Shown: in pieces, positions 1-9,556 of the stretch
Layout of the letters: each line of letters begins with the position of its first letter
Numbering within the stretch: position 1 is the first letter of the stretch
NCBI RefSeq assembly: GCF_014822185.1
Contig: NZ_QVLR01000080.1
Location: 1 to 64,000 of the forward strand
Reading direction: 5' to 3'
DNA: 64,000 nucleotides
Origin: Azoarcus sp. Aa7
Lineage (GTDB): Bacteria; Pseudomonadota; Gammaproteobacteria; Burkholderiales; Rhodocyclaceae
Program-made: the position numbers and the translations under genes
Notes under the pieces: generated by a model
Database searches by the model: none
Told to the model about the DNA's origin: nothing
The model's input: the letters and a program-made list of their open reading frames with translations, nothing else

Positions 1-1
1 C

Positions 2-2257
2 GATGACGTCTCGCTCAACAACATCGTCGCCTTCGAGGACGACGGCCCGACCGCCAACCTGGCACCGGTCGCAGGCGCCAGTCTCGTCGTCGATGAGACC
101 GCCGGCGTCAATACCCCCGATGCTACGGCGCCTGCCGGAACGCTGGGGCAAGCCACCATCACCGCCACGAGCCTCTTCACCGACTCGTCCGCCTTCGGCT
201 CCGATGGCGCAGCCAGCTCCGGCGCCACCGCCTATTCGCTGGTGTTCGATGCGGGCAACACCGCCACCGGCCTCACCGATACGCTGTCCGGACAGGCCAT
301 CGTCCTCGTCGATAACGGCGGCGTCATCGAGGGTCGCACCACCACCGGCAACGACGTCGTCTTCACCGTCAGCATCGACGCCAACACCGGCGCAGTCACC
401 CTCACCCAGTATCGCGCCGTCGTCCATAACGATTCGACCGATCCGGACGAAGCCGGCACTTCGGCCGCCTTCCTCTCCGGCAGCTCCCTCGCCGTGCGCG
501 TGACCGTCACCGACGGTGACGGCGACACCGATACCGACGACGTCTCGCTCAACAACATCATCGCCTTCGAGGACGACGGCCCGACGACAATCACGCCCGA
601 AAAGGCCTATCTGGTGAACCTCGTAGGCACCTCGGCCCTCGGCGTTCCTCTCGATCTCGACAAGAACGTCGACAACAACTATGGCTCGGATCAGGGCGGA
701 ACCGTCACGTTCGCCAACATCACGCAAGGGATGGACAGCGGCTATACGAGCTCCAGCGACACCATCTACTTGTACCTTTCCACCGACGGCAAGACGCTCA
801 TCGGCTCGACCCTCGCGTCGTCGAGTTTCGACACCGCACTCGACGCGACCGATTCCTTGGTATTCAAGGTCAACCTGTCCCTTGACGGCGGCCTTAGCAG
901 TTCGAACGACACCTACGACTTCCACCTATATCAGCAGATCGATGGCGGCACCGGCAGTTTCAACACCAGTACCGGTTCGTGGGACTTCGAGGGCGGCAAC
1001 ACCAACTACGCCTTCTACACCGATCTGTCCGGCCAGGGTCTGCCGTCGATCCTCCTTACCCCGGTCGACGGCACCCGGATCAATGGCACGGCCAACCGTG
1101 CTGGTCTGAGCGGCGGAGGCGGCGGACAGGCGATCGGCTCGGGTGAATCAATCCGCGTCGACTTTGTCGACAACGTGACGAGCATGCCAACCGCGACGGA
1201 TTTCAATTTCGGATCACAGACGCAAATCTTCGGGGAACATATCCTCGTCAATGGCGCCGAAGTCAGCTTCTCGATCAACAGCGGCACCTCGACGGTACGG
1301 ATCAAGGCTGCCGATGACCCCGAGTTCACCGACAGCACTCCCGGCGAGGACGATACGGTCGGCGATTACAGCACTTACGACACGATCGTCAAAGTCGAGG
1401 TCAACGGTGTCACGTACACGACGACAGGCGGCCCCGTGACCTTCGATGCCGACGGAACCGTGCAGGTTACCGGTGTCGCCGACGGAACGTCCGTGGTTGT
1501 ATTCACGGCGGACGGCTTCACGACGGTCGAGTATCAATATGTCGGCACCGTGACCGGAGCCGATTCGCCCTTCTCGCTCGCCGGATTCGGCGCATCGTTC
1601 TTCACTCCCGGAGACGAAGTCGGTCTTACATTCGACCTGCAGGTGGCAGACGGCGACGGCGATACGCAGCTCGTCCAGGACGGACTCCAGGTCCTGCTGA
1701 GCCCGGATGACCACGTCATCATCAGCGGCGCCGACAATGTCAATGACACGCTCAGCGCAAGCGCAGGACAGCCGACCACGCTCGTCGGTTACAGCGGGGA
1801 TGACACGCTTACCGGCAGCACCGGCAACGACATCCTCGACGGCGGTTCGGGCTCCGACCTTCTGCAGGGTGGCGGAGGCAGCGACTCGCTGTACGGCGGC
1901 GCGGGTGCCGACACCTTCAAGTGGTCGCTCGCCGACGCAGGCTCCTCTCCAGTGCCCACCGACACGATCAAGGACTTCGACACCGCGGCGTTCAATGCCG
2001 GCGGCGACCGTCTCGATCTGAAGGACCTGCTGGAAGGCTCGTCCGCCGCTACCGATCCGCTAGGCGACTACCTGCACTTCAGCTACAGCGCCACGACGAA
2101 CTCGACGACCATCGAGGTTCACTCGGGCGGCACCGGCGCACCGATCGATCAGCGGATCGTGCTCGAAAACATCGATCTGACCAACGGCGGCACGCTGACC
2201 ACGGACCAGGCGATCATCACCGACCTCATGACCAAGGGCAAACTCATCACCGATTGA
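2..2257 (+). CDS. RTX-type giant adhesin, C-terminal part (type I secretion substrate); 5' end outside window
   Basis: The frame is open from the left edge and the last 751 residues are visible. It starts inside a tandem repeat: the motif DDVSLNN-I-AFEDDG at base 2 recurs at base 536, a period of exactly 178 codons, as in the large repeat domains of type I secreted adhesins. A non-repeat region follows. At about 1785–1920 there are calcium-binding nonapeptide repeats (GGxGxDxLx type, e.g. GNDILDGGSGSDLL, YGGAGADTF). The end (…GADTF-KWSLAD…DTIKDFD…) matches the C-terminal target domain of the type I secretion adhesin class. The product should be a very long exported surface protein involved in attachment. 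No type I transporter genes lie in the window. The total size and the N-terminal retention module cannot be judged. Confidence 0.9.
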   Translation, partial: DDVSLNNIVAFEDDGPTANLAPVAGASLVVDETAGVNTPDATAPAGTLGQATITATSLFTDSSAFGSDGAASSGATAYSLVFDAGNTATGLTDTLSGQAIVLVDNGGVIEGRTTTGNDVVFTVSIDANTGAVTLTQYRAVVHNDSTDPDEAGTSAAFLSGSSLAVRVTVTDGDGDTDTDDVSLNNIIAFEDDGPTTITPEKAYLVNLVGTSALGVPLDLDKNVDNNYGSDQGGTVTFANITQGMDSGYTSSSDTIYLYLSTDGKTLIGSTLASSSFDTALDATDSLVFKVNLSLDGGLSSSNDTYDFHLYQQIDGGTGSFNTSTGSWDFEGGNTNYAFYTDLSGQGLPSILLTPVDGTRINGTANRAGLSGGGGGQAIGSGESIRVDFVDNVTSMPTATDFNFGSQTQIFGEHILVNGAEVSFSINSGTSTVRIKAADDPEFTDSTPGEDDTVGDYSTYDTIVKVEVNGVTYTTTGGPVTFDADGTVQVTGVADGTSVVVFTADGFTTVEYQYVGTVTGADSPFSLAGFGASFFTPGDEVGLTFDLQVADGDGDTQLVQDGLQVLLSPDDHVIISGADNVNDTLSASAGQPTTLVGYSGDDTLTGSTGNDILDGGSGSDLLQGGGGSDSLYGGAGADTFKWSLADAGSSPVPTDTIKDFDTAAFNAGGDRLDLKDLLEGSSAATDPLGDYLHFSYSATTNSTTIEVHSGGTGAPIDQRIVLENIDLTNGGTLTTDQAIITDLMTKGKLITD

Positions 2258-2271
2258 CGCCCTGACGATTC

Positions 2272-2303
2272 GCCCGGCGGCTCATGGCCGCCGGGCTTTT
2301 TTT
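2272..2303 (+). terminator. Rho-independent terminator of the adhesin gene
   Basis: A perfect 10-bp stem (GCCCGGCGGC at 2272–2281, complement at 2287–2296) with a 5-nt loop is followed at once by seven T residues (2297–2303). It lies 15 bases after the adhesin stop codon and just before the end of the convergent gdhB gene. Confidence 0.92.
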
Positions 2304-2317
2304 CGTCCGTACCCTGC

Positions 2318-5300
2318 TCACACCATCCCGCGCAGCTCCCTCAACAGCACCGACAGCATCGGCATCTCGATCGCCTGCGCCACCTTCACGTCGGCGAGCA
2401 GGTGGCGGTAGCGCTCGATCTGCGGTAGGCGGCGCGCTTCCCACGCGGCGATGAGGTCGTCGGGCTGGCCGAGGTCGGGCGAGGTCTTGAGGATATCCGT
2501 CGCGAGGCTGCGGGCGAGGTTCGACAGGTCGACGCGCAGCGCGCCGCGCGCGAGGTTCTGCCAGCGCGTGTCGGCCGGCAGGGCGGCGATCTGGGCGCCC
2601 AGCCAGTACAGGTCGAGGTGGCCGCCGAGGGTGAAATACACCGCGGCCACCGTCCCCTCGGGGCGGCCGGTGTCGGCGACGATCTCGACGAGGTCGAGCG
2701 CCGAATACAGTTCGTCGAGCAAGGCGATGCGCAGCGCGAGCTCGCCGGGCACGCCGCGCTCGACGTAGTGCGCGGTCACGGCGTCGAGTTGCGCGCGGTA
2801 GTCGTCCGACACCAGGCGGTACAGGTGCTCGGACAGGGCTTCGACGCCGGGACGGAAGCGGGCGAGCGTGGCCTGCAGGTCGGCGAGCGATTCGCGGTGG
2901 CGCAGGAACCAAGTCGTGCCGCGCTGCACGAGGCGGCCGCAGTCGATGATCATGGCGGTCTGGACCGCGTCGTCGACGCGGTTGTCGAGTTCCTCGATGG
3001 CGCGCCAGATCGGCACCAGGCCGAAGATCTCACGCGTGACCATGTAGGCGCGCACGATCTCGGCCGGCGTCGCACCGAGTTCACCCTGCAGCCGGCTGAC
3101 GAAGGTGGGGCCGACGCGGTTGATCATGCTGTTGATGACGTGCGTCGAGATGATCTCGCGGCGCAGCGCGTGCTTGGCGATGTGCGCGGCGAAGCGTTCG
3201 CGCAGCGGCGCCGGGAAGTAGCGCGACAGCGCGCTGCCGATGTAGGGGTCTTCCGGCACGTCGGACGCGAGCACCTCGTCGTAGAGTTCGATCTTGCTGT
3301 AGGCAAGCAGCACCGCGAGTTCCGGCGTGACGAGGCCGATGCGCGCGGCGCCGCGTTCGGCGATCTCGTCGTCGAGCGGCAGGAACTCGAGCTTGCGGTT
3401 GAGGCGTCCGGCAAAACTCAGGCGGCGGATGAACTCGGCCTGCTCGTCGAGCAGCGCCACGCCGCGCGCGCGCGTCACCGACAGCACCTGCGTCTGCGCG
3501 TAGTTGTCGCGCAGCACGAGCGCGGCGACCTCGTCGGTCATCTCGACGAGCAGGGCGTCGCGCTGCTTGCCGGTGAGTTCGCCTTCGGCGATCACGCTGT
3601 TGAGCAGGATCTTGATGTTCACCTCGTGGTCCGAGCAGTCCACGCCGCCGGAGTTGTCGATCGCGTCGGTGTACAGCTTGCCGCCCTTCAGCGCGTACTC
3701 GATGCGCCCGAGCTGGGTCATGCCGAGGTTGCCGCCTTCGCCGATGACGCGGCAGCGCAGTTCGGCACCGTTCACGCGCACCGCGTCGTTGGCGCGGTCG
3801 CCCACCGAGGCGTCGGTCTCGCTCATCGCCTTCACGTAGGTGCCGATGCCGCCGTTGTAGAGCAGATCGACCGGCGCGCGCAGGATCGCGCGGATCAGGT
3901 CGGACGGCGGCAGCGACTCGGCCTCGACGCCGAGCACGGCCTGCATCTGCGGCGACAACGCAATCGACTTGGCGCTGCGCGGCCACACCCCGCCGCCCGC
4001 GGAGATCTTCGTGCGGTCGTAGTCGTTCCACGACGAGCGCGGCAGCGCGAAGAGCCGTTCGCGCTCGACGAAGGACGATTCCGGATCGGGATCCGGGTCG
4101 ATGAAGACATGGCGATGGTCGAAGGCCGCGACGAGAAGGGTCTTGCGCGAGCGCAGCATGCCGTTGCCGAACACGTCGCCCGACATGTCGCCGACGCCGA
4201 CGGCGGTAAAGGGCTGCTCCTGCGTGTCGATGCCGAGCTCGCGGAAGTGCCGCTTGACCGACTCCCACGCGCCGCGGGCGGTGATCGCCATTTTCTTGTG
4301 GTCATAGCCGGCCGAGCCGCCCGAGGCGAAGGCGTCGCCGAGCCAGAAGCCGTATTCGGCCGCAACGGCATTCGCGTAGTCGGAGAAGCTCGCCGTGCCC
4401 TTGTCGGCGGCGACGACCAGATAGGGATCGTCGCCGTCGTGGCGCACCACGTCCGGCGGCGGCACGACGCGGCCCTGCACGAGGTTGTCGGTGAGATCGA
4501 GCAGGCCATGCAGGTACAGGCGGTAGCACGCGATGCCTTCGGCGAGCACGGCTTCGCGGTCGGTCGGCGGCGGCGGGTTCTTGACGACGAAGCCGCCCTT
4601 GGAGCCGACCGGCACGATCACCGCGTTCTTGACGATCTGCGCCTTCACCAGGCCCAGCACCTCGGTGCGGTAGTCCTCCATGCGGTCCGACCAGCGCAGC
4701 CCGCCGCGCGCGACCTTGCCGCCGCGCAGGTGCACGCCTTCGAAGCGCGGCGCATAGACGTAGATCTCGAACATCGGCAGCGGCTGCGGCAGGTTCGGGA
4801 TGCGCTTCGGGTCGAACTTGAAGGACAGGTAGGGCTTGATCCCGCCGTCCGCGCCGCGCTGGTAGTAATTCGTGCGCAGCGTCGCCTGCACCATCACGAG
4901 GAACTGGCGCAGGATGCGGTCCTCGTCGAGGTTCGCGACGCCGTTGAGCGCGTCGTCGATGCCGGCGAGCACCTTCGCCTCGTGGCGGGCCCGCGCCTCG
5001 GCTCGGGCGGGGTCCATGCGCAGCGCGAAAAGCTCGACGAGCTGGCGTGCGAGCCGCGGCCAGGCCGCGAGGGTCTGCTCCATGTAGGCCTGGCTGAAGG
5101 TGAACGCCGCCTGCCGCATGTGCTTCGCGTAGGCGCGCAGCACCGTGATCTCGCGCCAGGTGAGGCCGGCGAGCAGGGTCAGGCGGTTGAAGTCGTCGCT
5201 CTCGATCTCGCCGCGCCACGCGCGCAGGAAGGCGTCATGGAAGAGCGGGCGCAGGGTGTCGACGTCGAGCTCCTCCGCCCCCGCGTAGGCGAGCCCGAAG

Positions 5301-7135
5301 TCGTGGATCCACACGCATTCGCCGTCCTGGCGCGCGATCTCGGACGGGCGCTCGTCGATGACCTTCACGCCCATGCGTTCGAGCATCGGCAGGCTCTGCG
5401 ACAGCGGCACCGGCGCGCCGACGCGGTAGATCTTGAAGTTGAGCCGCCCGGCGGGCGCCTCGAGCGGGATGTAGAGACTCATCGCCAGCCCGTCGCCGGC
5501 GACCGACTCCATCTGCTCGATGTCGAACACCGCCACGCGCGGCGAATATTCCTCGCGATAGCCGGCCGGAAAGGCGCCGCCATAGCGGCGCAGCAGGGCC
5601 ATGCCGCGCTCCTCGCCGCAGTGTTCGAGCAGCACACGCTGCAGCTCGTCCTCCCAGCGCCGCGTCGCGCGCACGATGCGCTGTTCGAGTTCATGCACCT
5701 CGAACGGCGGGATCTCCGAGCCGCGCGTACGCACGATGATCAATACGCGCGCGAGCGCCGACTCGAAGAACTGCACGTCGAAGTCCGAACTCGCGCCGTT
5801 GAAGGCCTCCATCAGCACCGCCTGCATGCGCAGGCGCTGGTCGGTGTTGTAGTGCTCGCGCGGCACGTAGATCAGGCAGGAGACGAAGCGTGCGAAGGGG
5901 TCGCAGCGCACGAAGAGCCGCGTGCGCTGGCGCTCGCCCAGGTGCAGGATACCCATCGCCTGGTGGTAGAGCTCTTCGGTCTCGATCTGGAACAGCTCGT
6001 CGCGCGGATAGCGCTCGAGGATGGTCAGCAGCGCCTTCGCCGCATGGCTCTTGGGCATCAGCCCGGCGCGCGCGATCACCGCATCGACCTTGCGACGCAG
6101 GAAGGAAATCAGCTTGGGGCTGGTGCTGTAGGCGGTCGATGCGAGCAGGCCGATGACGCGGTGTTCGCCGCACACGTGGCCGTCCGCGTCGAAGCGCTTG
6201 ATGCTGAAGCGGTCGATGTAGCCGACGCGATGCACGGTCGAGCGCGTGTTCGACTTGGTCACCGTCAGCAGGATCGGCAGGTTGGGCAGCGTCGATTTCA
6301 GCTCCGCCGGCAGGGCGCCGAACGAGCGCGACTGCTTGTCGCCCTCCTTCTCGCGCAGCAGCCCGAGCCCCGAGCCCGCGACGATGGACAGTTCGGGGAT
6401 CCCGCCGTCGGCCGTGGCCAGCTCGTAGTCGCGGCAGCCGAGCAGGACGAGGTTGTCGTCCATCAGCCATTTCAGGAAGGCGACGCTCTCCTCGATTTCC
6501 TCCGCGGCGACCGGCGGCGGACTGTGCTCGATCTCGGCGATGACGTCGGCCACGCGCTGCTGCATTGCCGGCCAGTCGGCAACGGCCACGCGCACGTCGG
6601 CGAGCACGCGCTCCAGCCCCGCCCGCAGCGCATCGAGGTCGGCCGCGTCGGTGCGCCGGTCCACTTCGACGTGGATGATGGATTCGTAGCGCCCCGCAAC
6701 CGCGTCGTCGGCGACGCCCTTATAGATGCCTTCGGCGTCTCGCACCACACGCATCACCGGGTGGATGATCAGGTGCAGCGTGAGCCCCTGGCGATTGACC
6801 TCCATCGCGATCGAGTCGACGAGGAAGGGCATGTCGTCATTGACGATCTCGATCACGGTGTGGGTCGATTCCCAGCCGTGCTCCTCGAGCTTGGGGTTAT
6901 ACACCCGCAGGCGTGTGCCGCCGCGGTGCTTGCGCGCGAAGTGCCAGTGGCTGAGCACCGCGCCGTACAGGTCGTCGACGGTGTAGTCGGCGATATCCTC
7001 CGGCGCGACCTGGCCGAACCAGCGCCGGGCGAAGGCGCCGACGGACGCGGCCTGATCGGCGGGCAGCTTGAGTTCGATCTGCTCCAGGATCGCTTCGAAA
7101 CTTGCGGCACCGCTTTCTACGTGGCGTGTCTGCAT
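2318..7135 (-). CDS. gdhB: NAD-specific glutamate dehydrogenase, large (about 180 kDa) type
   Basis: The 1605-residue protein matches the bacterial NAD-GDH family (usual length about 1600). It converts L-glutamate and NAD+ to 2-oxoglutarate, ammonium and NADH, a catabolic role. The N-terminal third carries the ACT-like regulatory region. The catalytic core lies at about residues 700–1300 and includes the glycine/lysine motif PVGSKGGFVVKNP near residue 845 and GDMSGDVFGNGML. The start at 7135 (MQTRHVES) is chosen because GGGAG sits 6 bases upstream. Two in-frame ATGs further upstream, reaching 7189, have no such site. The gene is transcribed alone and converges on the adhesin. In family members, activity is allosterically controlled by amino acids; that is knowledge of the family, not visible here. 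Confidence 0.95.
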   Translation of the reverse strand: MQTRHVESGAASFEAILEQIELKLPADQAASVGAFARRWFGQVAPEDIADYTVDDLYGAVLSHWHFARKHRGGTRLRVYNPKLEEHGWESTHTVIEIVNDDMPFLVDSIAMEVNRQGLTLHLIIHPVMRVVRDAEGIYKGVADDAVAGRYESIIHVEVDRRTDAADLDALRAGLERVLADVRVAVADWPAMQQRVADVIAEIEHSPPPVAAEEIEESVAFLKWLMDDNLVLLGCRDYELATADGGIPELSIVAGSGLGLLREKEGDKQSRSFGALPAELKSTLPNLPILLTVTKSNTRSTVHRVGYIDRFSIKRFDADGHVCGEHRVIGLLASTAYSTSPKLISFLRRKVDAVIARAGLMPKSHAAKALLTILERYPRDELFQIETEELYHQAMGILHLGERQRTRLFVRCDPFARFVSCLIYVPREHYNTDQRLRMQAVLMEAFNGASSDFDVQFFESALARVLIIVRTRGSEIPPFEVHELEQRIVRATRRWEDELQRVLLEHCGEERGMALLRRYGGAFPAGYREEYSPRVAVFDIEQMESVAGDGLAMSLYIPLEAPAGRLNFKIYRVGAPVPLSQSLPMLERMGVKVIDERPSEIARQDGECVWIHDFGLAYAGAEELDVDTLRPLFHDAFLRAWRGEIESDDFNRLTLLAGLTWREITVLRAYAKHMRQAAFTFSQAYMEQTLAAWPRLARQLVELFALRMDPARAEARARHEAKVLAGIDDALNGVANLDEDRILRQFLVMVQATLRTNYYQRGADGGIKPYLSFKFDPKRIPNLPQPLPMFEIYVYAPRFEGVHLRGGKVARGGLRWSDRMEDYRTEVLGLVKAQIVKNAVIVPVGSKGGFVVKNPPPPTDREAVLAEGIACYRLYLHGLLDLTDNLVQGRVVPPPDVVRHDGDDPYLVVAADKGTASFSDYANAVAAEYGFWLGDAFASGGSAGYDHKKMAITARGAWESVKRHFRELGIDTQEQPFTAVGVGDMSGDVFGNGMLRSRKTLLVAAFDHRHVFIDPDPDPESSFVERERLFALPRSSWNDYDRTKISAGGGVWPRSAKSIALSPQMQAVLGVEAESLPPSDLIRAILRAPVDLLYNGGIGTYVKAMSETDASVGDRANDAVRVNGAELRCRVIGEGGNLGMTQLGRIEYALKGGKLYTDAIDNSGGVDCSDHEVNIKILLNSVIAEGELTGKQRDALLVEMTDEVAALVLRDNYAQTQVLSVTRARGVALLDEQAEFIRRLSFAGRLNRKLEFLPLDDEIAERGAARIGLVTPELAVLLAYSKIELYDEVLASDVPEDPYIGSALSRYFPAPLRERFAAHIAKHALRREIISTHVINSMINRVGPTFVSRLQGELGATPAEIVRAYMVTREIFGLVPIWRAIEELDNRVDDAVQTAMIIDCGRLVQRGTTWFLRHRESLADLQATLARFRPGVEALSEHLYRLVSDDYRAQLDAVTAHYVERGVPGELALRIALLDELYSALDLVEIVADTGRPEGTVAAVYFTLGGHLDLYWLGAQIAALPADTRWQNLARGALRVDLSNLARSLATDILKTSPDLGQPDDLIAAWEARRLPQIERYRHLLADVKVAQAIEMPMLSVLLRELRGMV

Positions 7136-7250
7136 CGCTGTCTCCCGCATGACGGGGGCTGCGCCGCGACGGGCCGACCAGTCGGGCAACCGCCCACCTT
7201 ATCCGGACAACCATACCCGCATCGCGTGCCCCGGGGAAGGGGAGCAGTGC

Positions 7251-7351
7251 GTAGGGCGGAAAAGCGAAGCGCCTTCCGCCGAATGGCAACCACGGACTCC
7301 GGCATGCGGCGGCGCAGTTGGCAACATCGGCCTTCGGCTCATCCGCCCTAC
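7251..7351. repeat. Dispersed inverted-end element, copy 1
   Basis: A roughly 100-bp intergenic element begins GTAGGGCGGA and ends with the inverse TCCGCCCTAC. Inside are AAAGCGAAGCGCCTTCCGCC near one end and CCTTCGGCTCATCCGCC near the other. A second copy in the opposite orientation lies at 35341–35429. It looks like a non-coding REP/MITE-type element between gdhB and the SDR gene. Confidence 0.75.
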
Positions 7352-7356
7352 AATTC

Positions 7357-8154
7357 CTACAGCGGCAGCCCGCGCGGCTTGCGTCCGGCGCGGGCAAACA
7401 GGGCGTCGAACACGGGGTTCGGCAGAGCCCGCAGCACGCGCGCGACGACGCCCATCTGCCACGGCACGACGGCGTAGCCGCGGCCCGCATCGATGACTTT
7501 CGCCATGCGCCGCGCGGCTTCGTCGGCCTGCAGCATGAAGGGCATCGGATACTGGTTCACGGCGGTCATCGGCGTCGCGATGTAGCCGGGCGCGAGCGTC
7601 ACCACGCGCACGCCGCTGCCGCGCAGTTCGACGCGCAGGCTTTCGAGGTAGGCGATCGCGGCGGCCTTCGACGCGCTGTAGGCGCCCGCTCCGGGCAGGC
7701 CGCGGATGCCGGCGACCGAGGCGATGCCGACGAGCCGCCCCGAGCCGCGCCGGCGCATCACCTCGACGAAGGGCTGGAAGCTCGCGACCATGCCGTTCAC
7801 ATTGGTGCGCATGACGCGCTCGAAGGCCGGAAGGTCTTCGGGGCATTCGGTGAGCGTGCCGACCGACACGCCCGCATTGGCGATGACGATGTCGGGCACG
7901 CCGACCTGCGCGAGGTAGGTTTCGGCCGCCCGCGTGAGGGCATCGCGATCGCCGACATCCGCCGGCAGCGCGAGGTGCTCGCCGGGCAGCTCTCCGGCCA
8001 GTTGCGCCAGCGCCTCCGCGCGCCGTGCGACCAGGCCCAGCTGCGCCCCGCGCGCGGCGTAATGGCGCGCGAAGGCCTGACCGAGGCCGCTGGAAGCGCC
8101 GGTCAGAAAAACACGAAGTCCGGCCGGAGCCGGACTTGCGGTGGGGTGAGACAT
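7357..8154 (-). CDS. Short-chain dehydrogenase/reductase (classical SDR)
   Basis: The 265-residue protein has the classical SDR set: a TGASSGLG cofactor loop at residues 18–25, NAG at 93–95, a serine at about 145 and the YSASK catalytic pair (Y159, K163). It should be a cytosolic NAD(P)(H)-dependent oxidoreductase; the substrate cannot be read from sequence. The start at 8154 (MSHPTAS) places the cofactor motif at the usual distance. An ATG five codons upstream (8169) is an alternative, and neither has a strong ribosome site. It is the last gene of the argS–SPOR–dsbA–SDR row on the minus strand, 65 bases after dsbA, and is followed by the dispersed repeat. Confidence 0.88.
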   Translation of the reverse strand: MSHPTASPAPAGLRVFLTGASSGLGQAFARHYAARGAQLGLVARRAEALAQLAGELPGEHLALPADVGDRDALTRAAETYLAQVGVPDIVIANAGVSVGTLTECPEDLPAFERVMRTNVNGMVASFQPFVEVMRRRGSGRLVGIASVAGIRGLPGAGAYSASKAAAIAYLESLRVELRGSGVRVVTLAPGYIATPMTAVNQYPMPFMLQADEAARRMAKVIDAGRGYAVVPWQMGVVARVLRALPNPVFDALFARAGRKPRGLPL

Positions 8155-8219
8155 TGCGGATCGATGCATCGACGGCTCGAACGCTCACCCGGCCGCCGAG
8201 CGGCCGGGAGGCACGGACA

Positions 8220-8861
8220 TCAGCCCTTGCCCTTCTCCGAGCGCACGCGCGCGACCAGCTCGTTGACGGTCTTGAGCATGCCCTCGTGGCTGCCGGCGGT
8301 CGAGGCCGAGACCATGAAGCGGCCGTCGACGGCCATCATCGGCACGCCGCTGACGCGGTAGGCGGCGGCGATCTGGTTCGAGCGCTGCACGCGCGACTGC
8401 ACGCCGAAGGACTTCCACGTGTCGCTGAAGCGCTTGGAGTCGGTGACGCTGCCGGCCCATTCGAGCAGCACATCTTCCTTCTGCAGCGGGCGCTTCTGCT
8501 CGTGGATCGCGGCGAACACGGCCGGTCCGACCTTGCCCGCCTCGCCCATCGCTTCGAGCGTGTAGTAGATGCGTGCGAGGTTGGTCCATTCGGCACGATT
8601 GAAGGTGATGGGCACCTTCACGAAGTTCACGTCGGCCGGCAGCGTCTTCGTCCAGTTGTTCAGCAGCGGCTCGAAGTCGTGGCAGTGCGGGCAGCCGTAG
8701 GAGAAGAACTCGATCACCTCGATCTTGCCGGCAACTTCGGTCGGCACCTTGGTGGGCAGGGTCTGGAAGGGCTGGCCGGCCTTCTGGGCCCAGGCCGCGC
8801 CACCGAGGGCGGAAAGAGCGGTCAGGGCGGACAGCTGCTTGAGTGCGGCACGACGATTCAT
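8220..8861 (-). CDS. dsbA: Periplasmic thiol:disulfide interchange protein DsbA
   Basis: The 213-residue precursor has an N-terminal signal peptide ending near GAAWAQ (residue 26) and a thioredoxin fold with the redox motif C57-P-H-C60 after FFSYG, the standard DsbA active site. The cis-proline loop is seen as RVSGVPMM. It oxidises cysteine pairs of exported proteins and is normally reoxidised by DsbB, which is not in this window. Its place after argS and the SPOR gene is typical of this bacterial group. A second, different DsbA-like protein lies at 50901–51683. Confidence 0.95.
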   Translation of the reverse strand: MNRRAALKQLSALTALSALGGAAWAQKAGQPFQTLPTKVPTEVAGKIEVIEFFSYGCPHCHDFEPLLNNWTKTLPADVNFVKVPITFNRAEWTNLARIYYTLEAMGEAGKVGPAVFAAIHEQKRPLQKEDVLLEWAGSVTDSKRFSDTWKSFGVQSRVQRSNQIAAAYRVSGVPMMAVDGRFMVSASTAGSHEGMLKTVNELVARVRSEKGKG

Positions 8862-8959
8862 TCAGTACTCCCGAGTTGATGACAGGGCTTCAGACGACAG
8901 ACCCTGCGAGTTGTTCCCGAAATTTTATAAGCATATCCGCCTGAAGTGCGCCGCGGGGC

Positions 8960-9541
8960 TCAGGGATTGCCCTTCACGACCGTCCCGGCAAACCCGGCCT
9001 CGGACAGGCGCGCGCGCACCGGATTCATGTCTTCCGGCTTCGCGAACGGGCCGATGCGCACGCGGTGCATCGTGCGGCCGTCCGGGAGCTGCGCGCGCTG
9101 CGCGCTCGCCTCGATGCCGCTCAGCGCGAGCTTGGCCTTCAGGTTGTCGGCCTCGGCCGGATTTTCGAATGCCCCGATCTGCAGATAGAGCTTCTCGGGC
9201 GCGGCCGGTGCCGCGGCGGCGGGCGTCGCGGGCTTGCTTTCGGTCGGTGCACCCTCGCCCTGCGGCAGGATCTTGTAGAACTCGAAGTCCGGCTTCACGA
9301 CCGGGCGATCGCCCGGCTTGCCCGGCAGCGAGGCCGGCGGCTGATCGCCCGCGGGCGGACGTGCTGCGGCGGGCGCCGGCGCGGCGGGCGTCTGGAAGGG
9401 CGAATTGCGCGTGAAATACCACGCAGCACCGGCTGCGAACAACGCGCCGAGCACCAGTCCGATGAAGATGCCGACAATCACGCCGCCGCGGCTCTTCGCC
9501 GGCCGGCTCGATTTCCTGCTGGGCTTGCGGTCTCGACTCAC
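8960..9541 (-). CDS. SPOR-domain membrane protein (FtsN-like)
   Basis: The 193-residue protein has a basic cytosolic N-terminus (residues 1–18), one membrane helix at about 20–42, a low-complexity Ala/Pro linker (45–110) and a C-terminal SPOR domain (LYLQIGAF… to …FAGTVVKG, about 117–192). SPOR domains bind denuded glycan strands at the septum, so a role in cell division or the envelope is likely. It starts 15 bases after argS, so the two are probably co-transcribed. Whether it is the true FtsN orthologue cannot be decided from sequence alone. Confidence 0.88.
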   Translation of the reverse strand: MSRDRKPSRKSSRPAKSRGGVIVGIFIGLVLGALFAAGAAWYFTRNSPFQTPAAPAPAAARPPAGDQPPASLPGKPGDRPVVKPDFEFYKILPQGEGAPTESKPATPAAAAPAAPEKLYLQIGAFENPAEADNLKAKLALSGIEASAQRAQLPDGRTMHRVRIGPFAKPEDMNPVRARLSEAGFAGTVVKGNP

Positions 9542-9556
9542 GGAATTCTCCGGCGA

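Noticed and set aside
2618-7477. A 1619-codon open frame on the plus strand opposite gdhB
   Set aside because: It mirrors the codon phase of gdhB in GC-rich DNA, is composed of Arg/His/Ala/Val-rich low-information sequence, and shows no recognisable domain.
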